A stretch of 64,000 nucleotides of DNA from Nocardia ninae NBRC 108245 (GTDB lineage: Bacteria; Actinomycetota; Actinomycetes; Mycobacteriales; Mycobacteriaceae), in NCBI RefSeq assembly GCF_007990755.1, contig NZ_BJXA01000011.1:97210-161209 (forward strand), written 5' to 3'. The notes below the pieces were generated by a model that had not been told where the DNA came from, did no database searches, and saw nothing but the letters and a program-made list of their open reading frames with translations. Below, piece after piece: positions 27,194-35,407 of this stretch (position 1 is the first letter of the stretch; the number at the start of each line of letters is the position of its first letter). The position numbers and the translations under genes are program-made.

Positions 27194-28051
27194 TTACCGC
27201 TTGCCCATGGCGAGCGGATTCGCCGCAGGCACGATGGCCGCGTGCACCCGGTCGGCCAGCGGCGCGAGCGAGGTCGTCAGCTCGGTCACCGCGTCGGCGG
27301 ACAGCACCGCGAGCGCACCGTTCCAAGCCGCGTCGTCGGTGCTCTGCTCGACCCGTCCGAGCAGTTCGGCACCGCTGCCGGTCAATGCCGGGCTGACCGG
27401 CTCCCCCTCGACCACTCCCCTGGCCCGCAGTTCGTCGAACGCGTCCGCCCACTCCCGTTCGGACAACCCGCGCGCCCCGCGCAGCACCGATTCGGCCGCC
27501 TTGCCCGCCGCCGCCTGCATGACCATCGCCTGCCGCCCGGTCAGGCCGTGCGTCGCCAGCGCGGCCACGTGCCCGTCGCCGCGGTGCTCGCGCAGCGAGG
27601 TGGTCAGCTGCCAGAGCGCGCCCACCGGGTCCGCGGGCAGCGGCAATGCCGCGTTCGCCGCGAACAGCGGCCTGCCCGTCGGGTCGGCCTGCTCCTGCAC
27701 CGGCGCGAGCAGCGAGACGGCGCGGGCACACTCCGCCTCACCGGCGCCGAGTTCACGCAGCAGCGCGGTGGACAGGTCGAGCCGGACCGCCAGGCACTGC
27801 TCGGGGGTTGCCAGGGCCCAGGCGCCGGGCAGCGCTTTGCGCACCATCTCCGGATGAAAACCGGCGAAGATCGCCTCGACTGTGGCGGGCGTCACCGCGC
27901 CGAGCGGCGCCGCCCGAAATGCGAAGTAAGTTTGCCAGTAACCGCGCAGTCCGATCGCGACTCCGGCCTCCTTGACGCCGGTCCCGAAATAGACCACGTC
28001 ATGTAGTGGCTCGAGAGTCTTCCAGATTTGCCGCGCGGGATGAATTGCCAT
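27194..28051 (-). CDS. SCO6745 family protein
   Basis: 285 residues from ATG 28051 ('MAIHPARQIWKTLEPLHDV'). The order 'YFGTGVKEAGVAIGLRGYWQ', 'APLGAVTPATVEAIFAGFHP', 'RAVSLLAPVQEQADPTGRPL' is characteristic of the actinobacterial SCO6745 family. The C-terminal third ('SEREWADAFDELRARGVVE') resembles a winged helix. No function is established. It lies 54 bases upstream of the alpha/beta hydrolase gene and is divergent from the RNA helicase gene. Confidence 0.82.
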   Translation of the reverse strand: MAIHPARQIWKTLEPLHDVVYFGTGVKEAGVAIGLRGYWQTYFAFRAAPLGAVTPATVEAIFAGFHPEMVRKALPGAWALATPEQCLAVRLDLSTALLRELGAGEAECARAVSLLAPVQEQADPTGRPLFAANAALPLPADPVGALWQLTTSLREHRGDGHVAALATHGLTGRQAMVMQAAAGKAAESVLRGARGLSEREWADAFDELRARGVVEGEPVSPALTGSGAELLGRVEQSTDDAAWNGALAVLSADAVTELTTSLAPLADRVHAAIVPAANPLAMGKR

Positions 28052-28455
28052 GTGGCGCAGCGTACGTCGATGAACCACCCGGCGATAGCCGAGTTCGGAT
28101 TCCGAATAATCGACGGTGGCAATTCGAGCCGCGCACAATATCACGCTACAATCGCACCGGACAACGAAAAGTTTCGCTCGACCGACTTGCCTGATCTGTG
28201 CGTGCACCGCCCAGCGGTACCGATCCGATCGGCATAACGAGCAGCGATTTCGTGGTCCAGGAAAATGTGCGCGCACCAGCTCCGCATCACCAGTGCGCCG
28301 CGCCGAGATCTCCCGAGGTAGCCGCCCAGTCGCGGCACCCGAAGATCTCCAGAGCGTGGCCGGGTGAGTATCACAGGCGGAGACGTGGTCGTCGCGGGCC
28401 GACCGGTCCGCCCCACCTCGTGCGCGCGGGACGCGATTACGAGGAAGGCACGAAC
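28052..28455. other. Divergent intergenic region / long leader of the RNA helicase gene
   Basis: About 400 bases lie between the SCO6745-family start and the helicase start. I see no gene in either strand with plausible codon use and ribosome site. The 28080-28260 part is AT-richer than the surroundings and should hold the promoters; the rest could be a long 5' leader, which is common for cold-shock type DEAD-box helicase genes. Confidence 0.4.
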
Positions 28456-30180
28456 CTGAGCAAGATCACTGTCGAACAGGAACCCGGGGTAGCGGAGACG
28501 CTGTTGACCGCCGAACTGGACGCAACACATACCGCACCGACATTTGCCGAATTGGGCGTTCGCGACGAAATCGTGCGCGCGCTGAACGAGATCGGCATCG
28601 AACGTACTTTCGCAATTCAGGAACTCACCCTGCCGCTGGCGCTGGCCGGCGAAGATCTCATCGGCCAGGCCCGCACCGGCATGGGTAAGACCTTCGGCTT
28701 CGGCGTGCCGCTGCTGCACCGCATCGCCACCGCCGACACCGGCACCACGCCGCTCGACGGCACGCCGCGCGCGCTGATCATCGTGCCGACCCGCGAGCTG
28801 TGCATCCAGGTCACCTCCGACCTGGAGAACGCGGGCAAGTACCTGAAGAACCATCAGGGCTCGCTGAAGGTGGCCTCCATCTACGGTGGCCGTCCCTACG
28901 AGTCGCAGATCGCGGCGCTGCGCAACGGCGTGGACGTCGTCGTCGGCACCCCGGGCCGCCTGCTGGACCTGGCGAACCAGAACCACCTGATCCTGGGCAA
29001 GGTCGGCGTGCTGGTGCTGGACGAGGCCGACGAGATGCTCGACCTCGGCTTCCTGCCCGATATCGAGCGCATCCTGACCATGGTCCCGGACAAGCGCCAG
29101 ACCATGCTGTTCTCGGCCACCATGCCGGGCCCGATCATCACCCTGGCCCGCACCTTCCTCAGCCGCCCGACGCACATCCGGGCCGAGGAAGCGCACGAGA
29201 CGGCCATCCACGACCGCACCGCGCAGTTCGTCTACCGGGCGCACGCGCTGGACAAGAGCGAGCTGGTCGCCAAGATCCTGCAGGCCGAGGGCCGCGGCGC
29301 GACCATGATCTTCACCAGGACCAAGCGCACCGCGCAGAAGGTCGCCGACGATCTCGCCGAGCGCGGTTTCTCGGTCGGCGCCGTGCACGGCGACCTCGGT
29401 CAGATCGCCCGTGAGAAGGCGCTCAACAAGTTCCGCAAGGGCGGCATCGACGTGCTCGTCGCGACCGACGTCGCGGCCAGGGGCATCGACATCGATGACA
29501 TCACCCACGTCATCAACTACCAGTGCCCCGAGGACGAGAAGACCTACGTGCACCGGATCGGGCGTACCGGCCGGGCCGGGCGCACCGGTATCGCGGTGAC
29601 GCTGATCGACTGGGACGAACTGGGCCGCTGGGCCGGCATCGACAAGGCGCTCGGCCTGGGTATGGCGGAGCCGGTGGAGACCTACTCGCGTTCGCCGCAC
29701 CTGTTCGCCGAACTCGGCATCCCCGAGGGCGTGACCGGCACCATCCGCAAGGCCAAGCCGGCCGAGCGGGACGAGGACGCGGTCGTGGTGGAGCGCCCGG
29801 CGCGGGCCCCGCGCACGCGCAACCGCAAGCGCACCGTGCGCGGCAGGCCGATCGACGAGACCGAGACGAACACCAACGGCACCGCGACCAACGGCACCGA
29901 GGACTCGGCACCGCACGACGCGCCGCCGAGCGACGACGCGTCCACCGACGAGAACGGCGACCAGCCCGCCCGTCGTCGGCGCCGTCGCCGCAAGCCCGCG
30001 GGCGAGGCCGACAACGGTGGCGAAACCGCTACCGCCGACGCCTCGGCCGACCCCGAGAACGGTGACGCGGAGTCCGGTGACCAGCCCGCGCGCCGCAGGC
30101 GTCGCCGCCGCAAGCCGGCCGGCGAGAATGGCACCGAAGACAGCGCCAGCACGGTAGAGCCCGCCACGGCTTCGGTCTGA
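28456..30180 (+). CDS. rhlE: DEAD-box RNA helicase, RhlE-like
   Basis: About 574 residues. Helicase motifs run in order: 'TFAIQELTLPLALAGEDLIG' (Q motif), ARTGMGKT (I), PTRELC, 'TPGRLLD', VLDEADEML (II), FSATMP (III), 'VHGDLGQ', 'ATDVAARGIDID' and HRIGRTGRAGRTG (VI). The C-terminal tail is basic and holds two copies of DQPARRRRRRRKPAGE, an RNA-binding-type extension. I choose CTG 28456 because GAGGAAGG sits seven bases ahead; GTG 28420 is the nearest standard alternative but has no such site. It should unwind structured RNA or assist ribosome assembly. Rv3211 is the mycobacterial counterpart. Confidence 0.93.
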   Translation: MSKITVEQEPGVAETLLTAELDATHTAPTFAELGVRDEIVRALNEIGIERTFAIQELTLPLALAGEDLIGQARTGMGKTFGFGVPLLHRIATADTGTTPLDGTPRALIIVPTRELCIQVTSDLENAGKYLKNHQGSLKVASIYGGRPYESQIAALRNGVDVVVGTPGRLLDLANQNHLILGKVGVLVLDEADEMLDLGFLPDIERILTMVPDKRQTMLFSATMPGPIITLARTFLSRPTHIRAEEAHETAIHDRTAQFVYRAHALDKSELVAKILQAEGRGATMIFTRTKRTAQKVADDLAERGFSVGAVHGDLGQIAREKALNKFRKGGIDVLVATDVAARGIDIDDITHVINYQCPEDEKTYVHRIGRTGRAGRTGIAVTLIDWDELGRWAGIDKALGLGMAEPVETYSRSPHLFAELGIPEGVTGTIRKAKPAERDEDAVVVERPARAPRTRNRKRTVRGRPIDETETNTNGTATNGTEDSAPHDAPPSDDASTDENGDQPARRRRRRRKPAGEADNGGETATADASADPENGDAESGDQPARRRRRRRKPAGENGTEDSASTVEPATASV

Positions 30181-30194
30181 CCGGCCGGATCCGC

Positions 30195-30207
30195 TACTCT
30201 CGCAACC
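30195..30207 (+). promoter_or_regulatory. Candidate -10 element for the beta-propeller gene, leaderless
   Basis: TACTCT is followed by seven bases and GTG 30208, and there is no ribosome-binding site. This fits a leaderless transcript beginning at the start codon. Confidence 0.45.
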
Positions 30208-31443
30208 GTGCTCGCACCCGAGCGGCGAACGCGCGCCGACGTCATCTCCGCTGCCGCGATCGCCGCACTCGTGGTGATCGCGGCGGTGGCGGTGTGGGTG
30301 CGCGGCGATGCGAGCGGCACCGAGTCGGTGACCGCGAGCTCGCCCGTGCCGACCCCGGTGGCCGCCGACCAACTCCCGACCTCGCTGCGTGAACTGTGGC
30401 ATGCCCCGAACGCCGCGAGCGCTCGGGCGCTGACTGCGGGTGGTGTCGTCGTCACCGGTGACGAAGGCACGGTCACCGGTCACGACCCGCTGACCGGCAA
30501 GGACCTGTGGTACTACCGGCGCGACATGCCGCTCTGCGGGATCGAGAGCCAGTTCAGCACCGTGGTCGCGGTGTATCTGGACGAGCGCGGCTGTAGTCAG
30601 GCCACGCTGCTGACCGGCGACAGCGGTGCCAGGCGCACCGCGCGCAGCAGCTACATGGATCCGTCCGTGCGGCTCTCCGTCGACGGCACCTATGTGCTCG
30701 CCCAGGGGCCGGAGCGGCTGGAGATGTGGCGCTCGGACCTGGTGCGCACCATCGAATACGGCTTCGTCGACGCGCCGGTCAACGTGAAAACCCAACCGCG
30801 CAAGGGCTGCACGCTGCTCTCGGCGGGCTCGAGTCCGTCCCGGCTCGGCGTACTGGAACGCTGCCCCGAGGACGCCGCCAACCGGCTGACCATGCTGAAT
30901 CCCGCGCCGAAGGACAACACGGTGCCCGAGGAGTCCGGCTCGCACGTCTTGTCCGGCCCCGGCGCGGACTCCCCCGACGCGCGGGTACTCGCGGTGTCGG
31001 ACAACAGGATCGTGCTCTACCTGCCCGGCACTCCGGCCGCCGCCGGGACGGCGGCGGCCGCACCACGGCTCGCCGTTTACGACGCGTCCGGTAATCCGAT
31101 TGTGGTGCATCAGCTTTCGGCCCCGCTGAGTGATAAGACCGCGACCACCCGGATCGGTTCGGCCTACCTGGTTTTCACCGGCAACAGCGTAATCGCCTTG
31201 AACGGCAGCACTTTCGACCCGATCTGGACCGCGGCCGGCGCGCTCGGCTCCCCCAGCATGATGGCGGGCAGGCTGCTGATGCCGACCGCTGGTGCGATCG
31301 CCGCGCTCGATCCCGCGTCCGGCGCCGAGGTCGGCCGCATCCCGGTGGACCGCCCCGGCTACAGCGGCGCGCCCATCTCGCTAGCGGTGCTCGGCACGAC
31401 GATCCTCGAGCAGCGCGGCACCGAGCTCTACGCCCTCGGCTGA
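30208..31443 (+). CDS. Membrane-anchored PQQ-like beta-propeller protein (Rv3212-like)
   Basis: 411 residues from GTG 30208. One N-terminal membrane segment ('DVISAAAIAALVVIAAVAVW') anchors an extracytoplasmic domain with repeats of the type 'GDEGTVTGHDPLTGKDLWYY' and 'GNSVIALNGSTFDPIWTAA', the pattern of a PQQ-type beta propeller without recognisable cofactor ligands. The Cys pair 'CGIES...CSQAT' may form a disulfide. It follows rhlE as Rv3212 does. The role is unknown; a scaffold in the cell envelope is a guess. Confidence 0.87.
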   Translation: MLAPERRTRADVISAAAIAALVVIAAVAVWVRGDASGTESVTASSPVPTPVAADQLPTSLRELWHAPNAASARALTAGGVVVTGDEGTVTGHDPLTGKDLWYYRRDMPLCGIESQFSTVVAVYLDERGCSQATLLTGDSGARRTARSSYMDPSVRLSVDGTYVLAQGPERLEMWRSDLVRTIEYGFVDAPVNVKTQPRKGCTLLSAGSSPSRLGVLERCPEDAANRLTMLNPAPKDNTVPEESGSHVLSGPGADSPDARVLAVSDNRIVLYLPGTPAAAGTAAAAPRLAVYDASGNPIVVHQLSAPLSDKTATTRIGSAYLVFTGNSVIALNGSTFDPIWTAAGALGSPSMMAGRLLMPTAGAIAALDPASGAEVGRIPVDRPGYSGAPISLAVLGTTILEQRGTELYALG

Positions 31444-31499
31444 CCGGCGATAGACCGGCCGGACGACTCGGCGGCGCACCGGTGAACCATGATGGATCC

Positions 31500-32111
31500 A
31501 TGTCCGTACTCGACGATGCCCGGCTGGTACTGCTCCGACACGGCGAGACCACCTGGTCCACCCAGCACCGCCACACCGGCCGCACCGACCTGCCGCTCAC
31601 CGAGCGCGGCGAGACGCAGGCCCGGGCGGCGGGCCCGCTGCTGAGCGCGCTGAAGCTGCGCGATCCGCTGGTGTTCACCAGCCCGCGCCAACGGGCGCGG
31701 CAGACCGCGGAGCTCGCCGGACTGCCCACGAGCACGGTCGACGAGGACCTCGCGGAATGGGACTACGGCGACTACGAGGGCCTGACCACCCCGGAGATCC
31801 GGGAGAGCGCACCGGGCTGGACCATTTGGACCGGCGCCGTACCGGGCGGCGAGTCCGCGGACGCGGTGCAGGCCCGCGCCGATCGGGTGCTCGCCGCCGT
31901 GACGCCGCAACTGCCCGAGCGGGATATCGTGCTCGTGGGGCACGGACACTTCTCCCGGGCGTTGATCGCCCGCTGGGCCGAGTTCGACGTCAGGGAGGGT
32001 CGCCGGTTCGCCATGTCCACCGGCGCGCTGACCGTGCTCGGCCATGAACACGACGTGCGAACCATCTTGGCGCACAACCTGGTTCCCACCGCTGAGGGAG
32101 AAACACTGTGA
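31500..32111 (+). CDS. Histidine phosphatase family protein (phosphoglycerate mutase-like acid phosphatase)
   Basis: 203 residues from ATG 31500, the same length as mycobacterial Rv3214. The catalytic RHG box is 'LVLLRHGETTWS', the Arg is in 'TSPRQRARQTAEL', the acid in 'EWDYGDYEGL', and the second His in 'IVLVGHGHFSR'. The Mtb homologue, annotated gpm2, was shown to be an acid phosphatase rather than a mutase, so phosphatase is the safer name. The stop overlaps the next gene by four bases (GTGA). Confidence 0.92.
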   Translation: MSVLDDARLVLLRHGETTWSTQHRHTGRTDLPLTERGETQARAAGPLLSALKLRDPLVFTSPRQRARQTAELAGLPTSTVDEDLAEWDYGDYEGLTTPEIRESAPGWTIWTGAVPGGESADAVQARADRVLAAVTPQLPERDIVLVGHGHFSRALIARWAEFDVREGRRFAMSTGALTVLGHEHDVRTILAHNLVPTAEGETL

Positions 32112-32593
32112 CTGTAGCGCTGCGTCGCGCCGTTCCCGCCGACGTACCCGGCTTGGTCGGCCTCATCCATGACCTGGCCGAGTACGAGCGGGCCAGCGAC
32201 GAATGCACCGTCACCGCAACCCAACTCGACACCGCGCTGTTCGGCGCCGAGCCGAAGGTTTTCGCCCACGTGGTGGACGAAGACGGCGAGCTGGTCGGCT
32301 GCGCGATCTGGTTCCTCAACTTCTCCACCTGGAACGGCGTGCACGGCATCTATCTGGAGGACCTCTACGTCAAGCCGGAAACCCGCGGCAAGGGTTACGG
32401 CAAGGCACTGCTCGCCGCGCTGGCCAAGGAAGCCGTGGACAACGGCTACAGCAGGCTCGACTGGGCCGTGCTGACGTGGAACAAACCCTCCATCGATTTC
32501 TACGAATCCCTCGGTGCCGCAGCGCAGAACGAGTGGGTCGGCTACCGCCTCACGGGTGAGCCACTGGGCAAGCTGGCCAAGGAAGCGCGGTAG
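32108..32593 (+). CDS. GNAT-family N-acetyltransferase (Rv3216-like)
   Basis: 161 residues from GTG 32108, which overlaps the stop of the phosphatase gene. The acetyl-CoA binding segment is 'LYVKPETRGKGYGKALLAAL' and the end 'LDWAVLTWNKPSIDFYESLG' is typical of diamine/spermidine N-acetyltransferase-like proteins. The substrate is most likely a small amine, but this is by family only. The entC gene that separates these neighbours in mycobacteria is missing here. Confidence 0.92.
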   Translation: MTVALRRAVPADVPGLVGLIHDLAEYERASDECTVTATQLDTALFGAEPKVFAHVVDEDGELVGCAIWFLNFSTWNGVHGIYLEDLYVKPETRGKGYGKALLAALAKEAVDNGYSRLDWAVLTWNKPSIDFYESLGAAAQNEWVGYRLTGEPLGKLAKEAR

Positions 32594-32603
32594 TTCACCG
32601 ACG

Positions 32604-33290
32604 ATGACGTGGCTCGAACATTTCGACGAGGACGCCTGGCCGAGCACCCCCGATGCGGCCATCGCGGTACAGGACGAATTGCGGCCGAAGGTCGAAACCA
32701 CCCGGCAGGCCGGGGAATTCGGCACCATCGCCGGGCTCGACTCCGCCTACGCCGAGACCGGCGAGGTAGCCGCGGCCGTGGTGGTGTTGCGCGCGAACAC
32801 CCTGGAAACCATCGAATCTGCTGTCGCACACGGCACTTCGAACTTCCCCTACCACCCCGGTTTGCTCGCGTTCCGCGAATTGCCCACGACCATGCGGGCA
32901 TTGGCGCAACTCGACGCCGCACCGGACCTACTCGTCTGTGACGCACAAGGTTTGGCGCATCCCCGCCGCTTCGGCTTGGCCTGCCACCTGGGTGTGCTCA
33001 CCGGCATACCGACGATCGGCGTCGCCAAGTCCGTCTGGGGCGACTACCGCGAACCGGGTCCCGAGCGCGGCGCCCGCACCGACATCACCATCGACGGCGA
33101 GGTCGTCGGCAGCGCCCTGCGCACCAGAACAGACGTGAAACCCGTCTTCGTCTCCGTCGGCCACCGCATCGACCTGGACACCGCCTGCGCCCAAGTGCTG
33201 GCCCTCACGCCCCGCTACCGGCTCCCCGAAACCACCAGGCGCGCCGACTCCCTGTGCCGCGCCGAGCTACGCGCCGCACTCGGCGCATAG
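32604..33290 (+). CDS. nfi: Endonuclease V (deoxyinosine 3' endonuclease)
   Basis: 228 residues from ATG 32604. All active-site blocks of the family are present: 'TIAGLDSAYAE' (first Asp), 'FPYHPGLLAFRELP' (Glu), and 'LLVCDAQGLAHPRRFGLACH' (second Asp; the usual DGxG is DAQG here), then 'GIPTIGVAKS'. The enzyme nicks DNA (or RNA) next to inosine from adenine deamination. It lies eleven bases after the GNAT gene and is probably co-transcribed. Confidence 0.93.
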   Translation: MTWLEHFDEDAWPSTPDAAIAVQDELRPKVETTRQAGEFGTIAGLDSAYAETGEVAAAVVVLRANTLETIESAVAHGTSNFPYHPGLLAFRELPTTMRALAQLDAAPDLLVCDAQGLAHPRRFGLACHLGVLTGIPTIGVAKSVWGDYREPGPERGARTDITIDGEVVGSALRTRTDVKPVFVSVGHRIDLDTACAQVLALTPRYRLPETTRRADSLCRAELRAALGA

Positions 33291-33311
33291 CCCCACGCGA
33301 CAATGCCACGG

Positions 33312-33746
33312 TCAGCTCGACGGATCAGATTTCTCCGGCTCGATGGCGTAGTCGGCGGCCATCCACCGCGTAGAGGCCGGAGCGAACAGCAACACCAGCG
33401 CGGCCACGACGACCACGCCGAGCAGCGTGCCCCATACCGGCTGGTGTGAGTCGGTCAGCAGCGACCAAGTGACCGGCAGCAGCAGCAGCTGGGCGATCAC
33501 GGCGATCGCCCGCCCCCAGCGCTTGCCGAGCAGCAGTCCGATGCCCGCGGCGAGCACCGCGCCACCGAGGATGCCGAACCAGGCGGCGGTGCCGTACCCG
33601 CTGGCCGCGGTCTGGTCGTGGCCGAGCAGCCCGCGCACGATCAACACCAGCGCGACGATCACCGCGACCGCCCCCTCCAGCGTCACCAGTCCACCCGCGC
33701 CGCGCACCGTCCTCGGCACGCCACCGTCACCCTTGCGTTCAGCCAC
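33312..33746 (-). CDS. Four-helix membrane protein (Rv3217c-like)
   Basis: 144 residues from GTG 33746, with four hydrophobic segments ('LEGAVAVIVALVLIVRGLLG', 'AAWFGILGGAVLAAGIGLLL', 'AIAVIAQLLLLPVTWSLL', 'TLLGVVVVAALVLLFAPA') and a conserved 'PASTRWMA' close to the end. It is a conserved actinobacterial inner-membrane protein of unknown function, divergent from the lipid kinase gene as in mycobacteria. Confidence 0.87.
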   Translation of the reverse strand: MAERKGDGGVPRTVRGAGGLVTLEGAVAVIVALVLIVRGLLGHDQTAASGYGTAAWFGILGGAVLAAGIGLLLGKRWGRAIAVIAQLLLLPVTWSLLTDSHQPVWGTLLGVVVVAALVLLFAPASTRWMAADYAIEPEKSDPSS

Positions 33747-33829
33747 CCGGCAAGCCTACGACCCGTCGTAGTGGCCGTCCTCCCGACCGCTCCGGTTCAG
33801 CGGCTTTTCGGACCGGATCCGGCGACGAT

Positions 33830-33842
33830 TAGGCTGCGGGTC
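33830..33842 (+). promoter_or_regulatory. Candidate -10 element for the lipid kinase gene, leaderless
   Basis: TAGGCT is followed by seven bases and GTG 33843 without a ribosome-binding site, the same arrangement as at 30195. Confidence 0.4.
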
Positions 33843-34787
33843 GTGCGGACGCTGCTGATCGTGAATCCGAATGCCACCTCGACCACTCCGGCGACTCGGG
33901 ATCTGCTGGCGCACGCGCTGGAGAGCCGCACGCAGTTGACCGTCGCGCACACCCAGCATCGCGGCCACGCCGCCGAATTGGCCCAGTGGGCCGCCACCAA
34001 CGAGATGGACCTGATCGTCGTGCACGGCGGCGACGGGACGGTCAACGAGACCATCAACGGCTTCCTGCCGCTGCCCGAACTCAACGACGGGCAGGCCTGG
34101 CTGCCGCGGCTCGGGGTGATCCCCGGCGGCTCGGCGAACGTGTTCGCGCGGGCGCTCGGAATCTCGCCGGACCCGGTGACAGCAACCAACCAGCTCATCG
34201 ATCTGCTCACGCTGGATCGGGACCGCAGGATCGGGCTCGGCCTGGCCGACGACCGGTGGTTCACCTTCAGCGCGGGCGTCGGCCTGGACGCCGATGTCTG
34301 CGAGGCGATCGACGCCAGCCGCGCCGACGGCAAGACGGCCACCCCGGCCCGCTACCTCCGGACAACCGTGCGGCAGTTCTTCCGGGCCCGGCGCAAGGAG
34401 CCGACCGTCCGGATCGAGGTCCCCGGGCACGAACCGGTCACCGACGTGCATTACGCCTTCGTAACGAACACAACCCCTTGGACCTACCTGAACACCACCC
34501 CGGTGCACACCAACCCGGGCACCAGGTTCGAAGACGGTCTCGGCGTGTTTGCCGTGCGTTCGATGTCTGTACTGCCTACACTGCTGCTTGCCAGACAGCT
34601 CTTGGCAGTCGACGGAAACCCCAAGTCTCGCAATTTGTTTCGCGAAGACAACGTTCCGTCCGTGCGTATCGAGACGAAGGAACCCATCGGTCTGCAAATC
34701 GATGGCGACTTTATCGGGAAGCGCAACGTGGTGGATTTCACGGCCGTGCCCGCCGTCTTGGATGTCGTGGCGCCGCGACCAGAGTGA
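33843..34787 (+). CDS. Diacylglycerol kinase family lipid kinase
   Basis: 314 residues from GTG 33843 ('VRTLLIVNPNATSTT'). The DAGK catalytic signatures are present: 'VVHGGDGTVNETINGFL' and 'LGVIPGGSANVFARALG', then 'FSAGVGLDADVCEAID' and a C-terminal 'LQIDGDFIG'. The protein phosphorylates a lipid such as diacylglycerol or a sphingosine-like alcohol. It is the neighbour of whiB1, as Rv3218 is in mycobacteria. Upstream frame extension is possible but lacks a ribosome site. Confidence 0.92.
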   Translation: MRTLLIVNPNATSTTPATRDLLAHALESRTQLTVAHTQHRGHAAELAQWAATNEMDLIVVHGGDGTVNETINGFLPLPELNDGQAWLPRLGVIPGGSANVFARALGISPDPVTATNQLIDLLTLDRDRRIGLGLADDRWFTFSAGVGLDADVCEAIDASRADGKTATPARYLRTTVRQFFRARRKEPTVRIEVPGHEPVTDVHYAFVTNTTPWTYLNTTPVHTNPGTRFEDGLGVFAVRSMSVLPTLLLARQLLAVDGNPKSRNLFREDNVPSVRIETKEPIGLQIDGDFIGKRNVVDFTAVPAVLDVVAPRPE

Positions 34788-34935
34788 TGCAGGAAACGCA
34801 CGAAAAACATCGTGGTAGTGCTGCGAAAACTGGGTAGAGCGAGTACAAAGGACCGGGCAGGTTCCCCTAGCGGGGGCCGTTAGAGCGTGAGCTTCCCCAC
34901 GGTGCACCAGATACCTATTGACATCTACGGTGTTC

Positions 34936-34949
34936 GTGAAAGCATTCAC
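34936..34949. promoter_or_regulatory. Candidate CRP (Cmr/GlxR-type) box upstream of whiB1
   Basis: GTGA-AAGCAT-TCAC is a perfect GTGA-N6-TCAC palindrome with an A following. It lies about 90 bases before the whiB1 start and just downstream of TTGACA (34918-34923). In M. tuberculosis whiB1 is controlled by the CRP homologue Rv3676, so a conserved cAMP input is plausible. Confidence 0.6.
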
Positions 34950-35039
34950 AAGCAACCGTGCGGAAACATTCGAGTCGCACAAGTGAACGATCCACAAACC
35001 GTCGGCGCCATTTGCGGCGCCCAGCAAAGGAGCAGAGGA

Positions 35040-35294
35040 ATGGACTGGCGCCACAAGGCCATCTGTCGCGACGAGGACCCCGAACTGTTTTTCCCGGTGG
35101 GTAACAGTGGTCCTGCGCTCGCGCAGATTGCCGATGCCAAGCTGGTCTGCGCTCGCTGCCCCGTAACCGCTGACTGCCTGTCCTGGGCCCTGAAGTCCGG
35201 ACAGGATGCCGGCGTGTGGGGCGGTATGAGTGAAGACGAGCGCCGGGCGCTCAAGCGTCGTAACGCACGCACGCGCACCCGCACCGTCGTCTAG
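35040..35294 (+). CDS. whiB1: Iron-sulfur transcription factor WhiB1
   Basis: 84 residues from ATG 35040, exactly the mycobacterial length, with GCAGAGGA just upstream. The [4Fe-4S] ligands are Cys9, Cys37, Cys40 and Cys46, followed by the GVWGG turn at 58-62 and an Arg/Lys-rich DNA-binding tail. WhiB1 binds the housekeeping sigma factor and is an NO-sensitive essential regulator in M. tuberculosis. The 250-base upstream region carries a CRP-like site, and a strong terminator follows the gene. Confidence 0.96.
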   Translation: MDWRHKAICRDEDPELFFPVGNSGPALAQIADAKLVCARCPVTADCLSWALKSGQDAGVWGGMSEDERRALKRRNARTRTRTVV

Positions 35295-35346
35295 CAGACG
35301 ATCGGATTTACCGGACCATTCAGCCCCGGTCCGGTGAACGCATTTA

Positions 35347-35373
35347 AGCCCGGCACCTTCGAGGTGCCGGGCT
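35347..35373 (+). terminator. Terminator after whiB1
   Basis: AGCCCGGCACCT and AGGTGCCGGGCT form a perfect 12-bp stem with a three-base loop, followed by CTCTTGTGT. It lies between convergent whiB1 and pdtaS. Confidence 0.85.
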
Positions 35374-35407
35374 CTCTTGTGTCCCAACACATATAACGAA
35401 ACGGCTA

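Noticed and set aside
28141-31110. A 989-codon minus-strand open frame across rhlE and the beta-propeller gene
   Set aside because: Antisense of two well-supported genes; no domain and a skewed Val/Arg/Gly composition.
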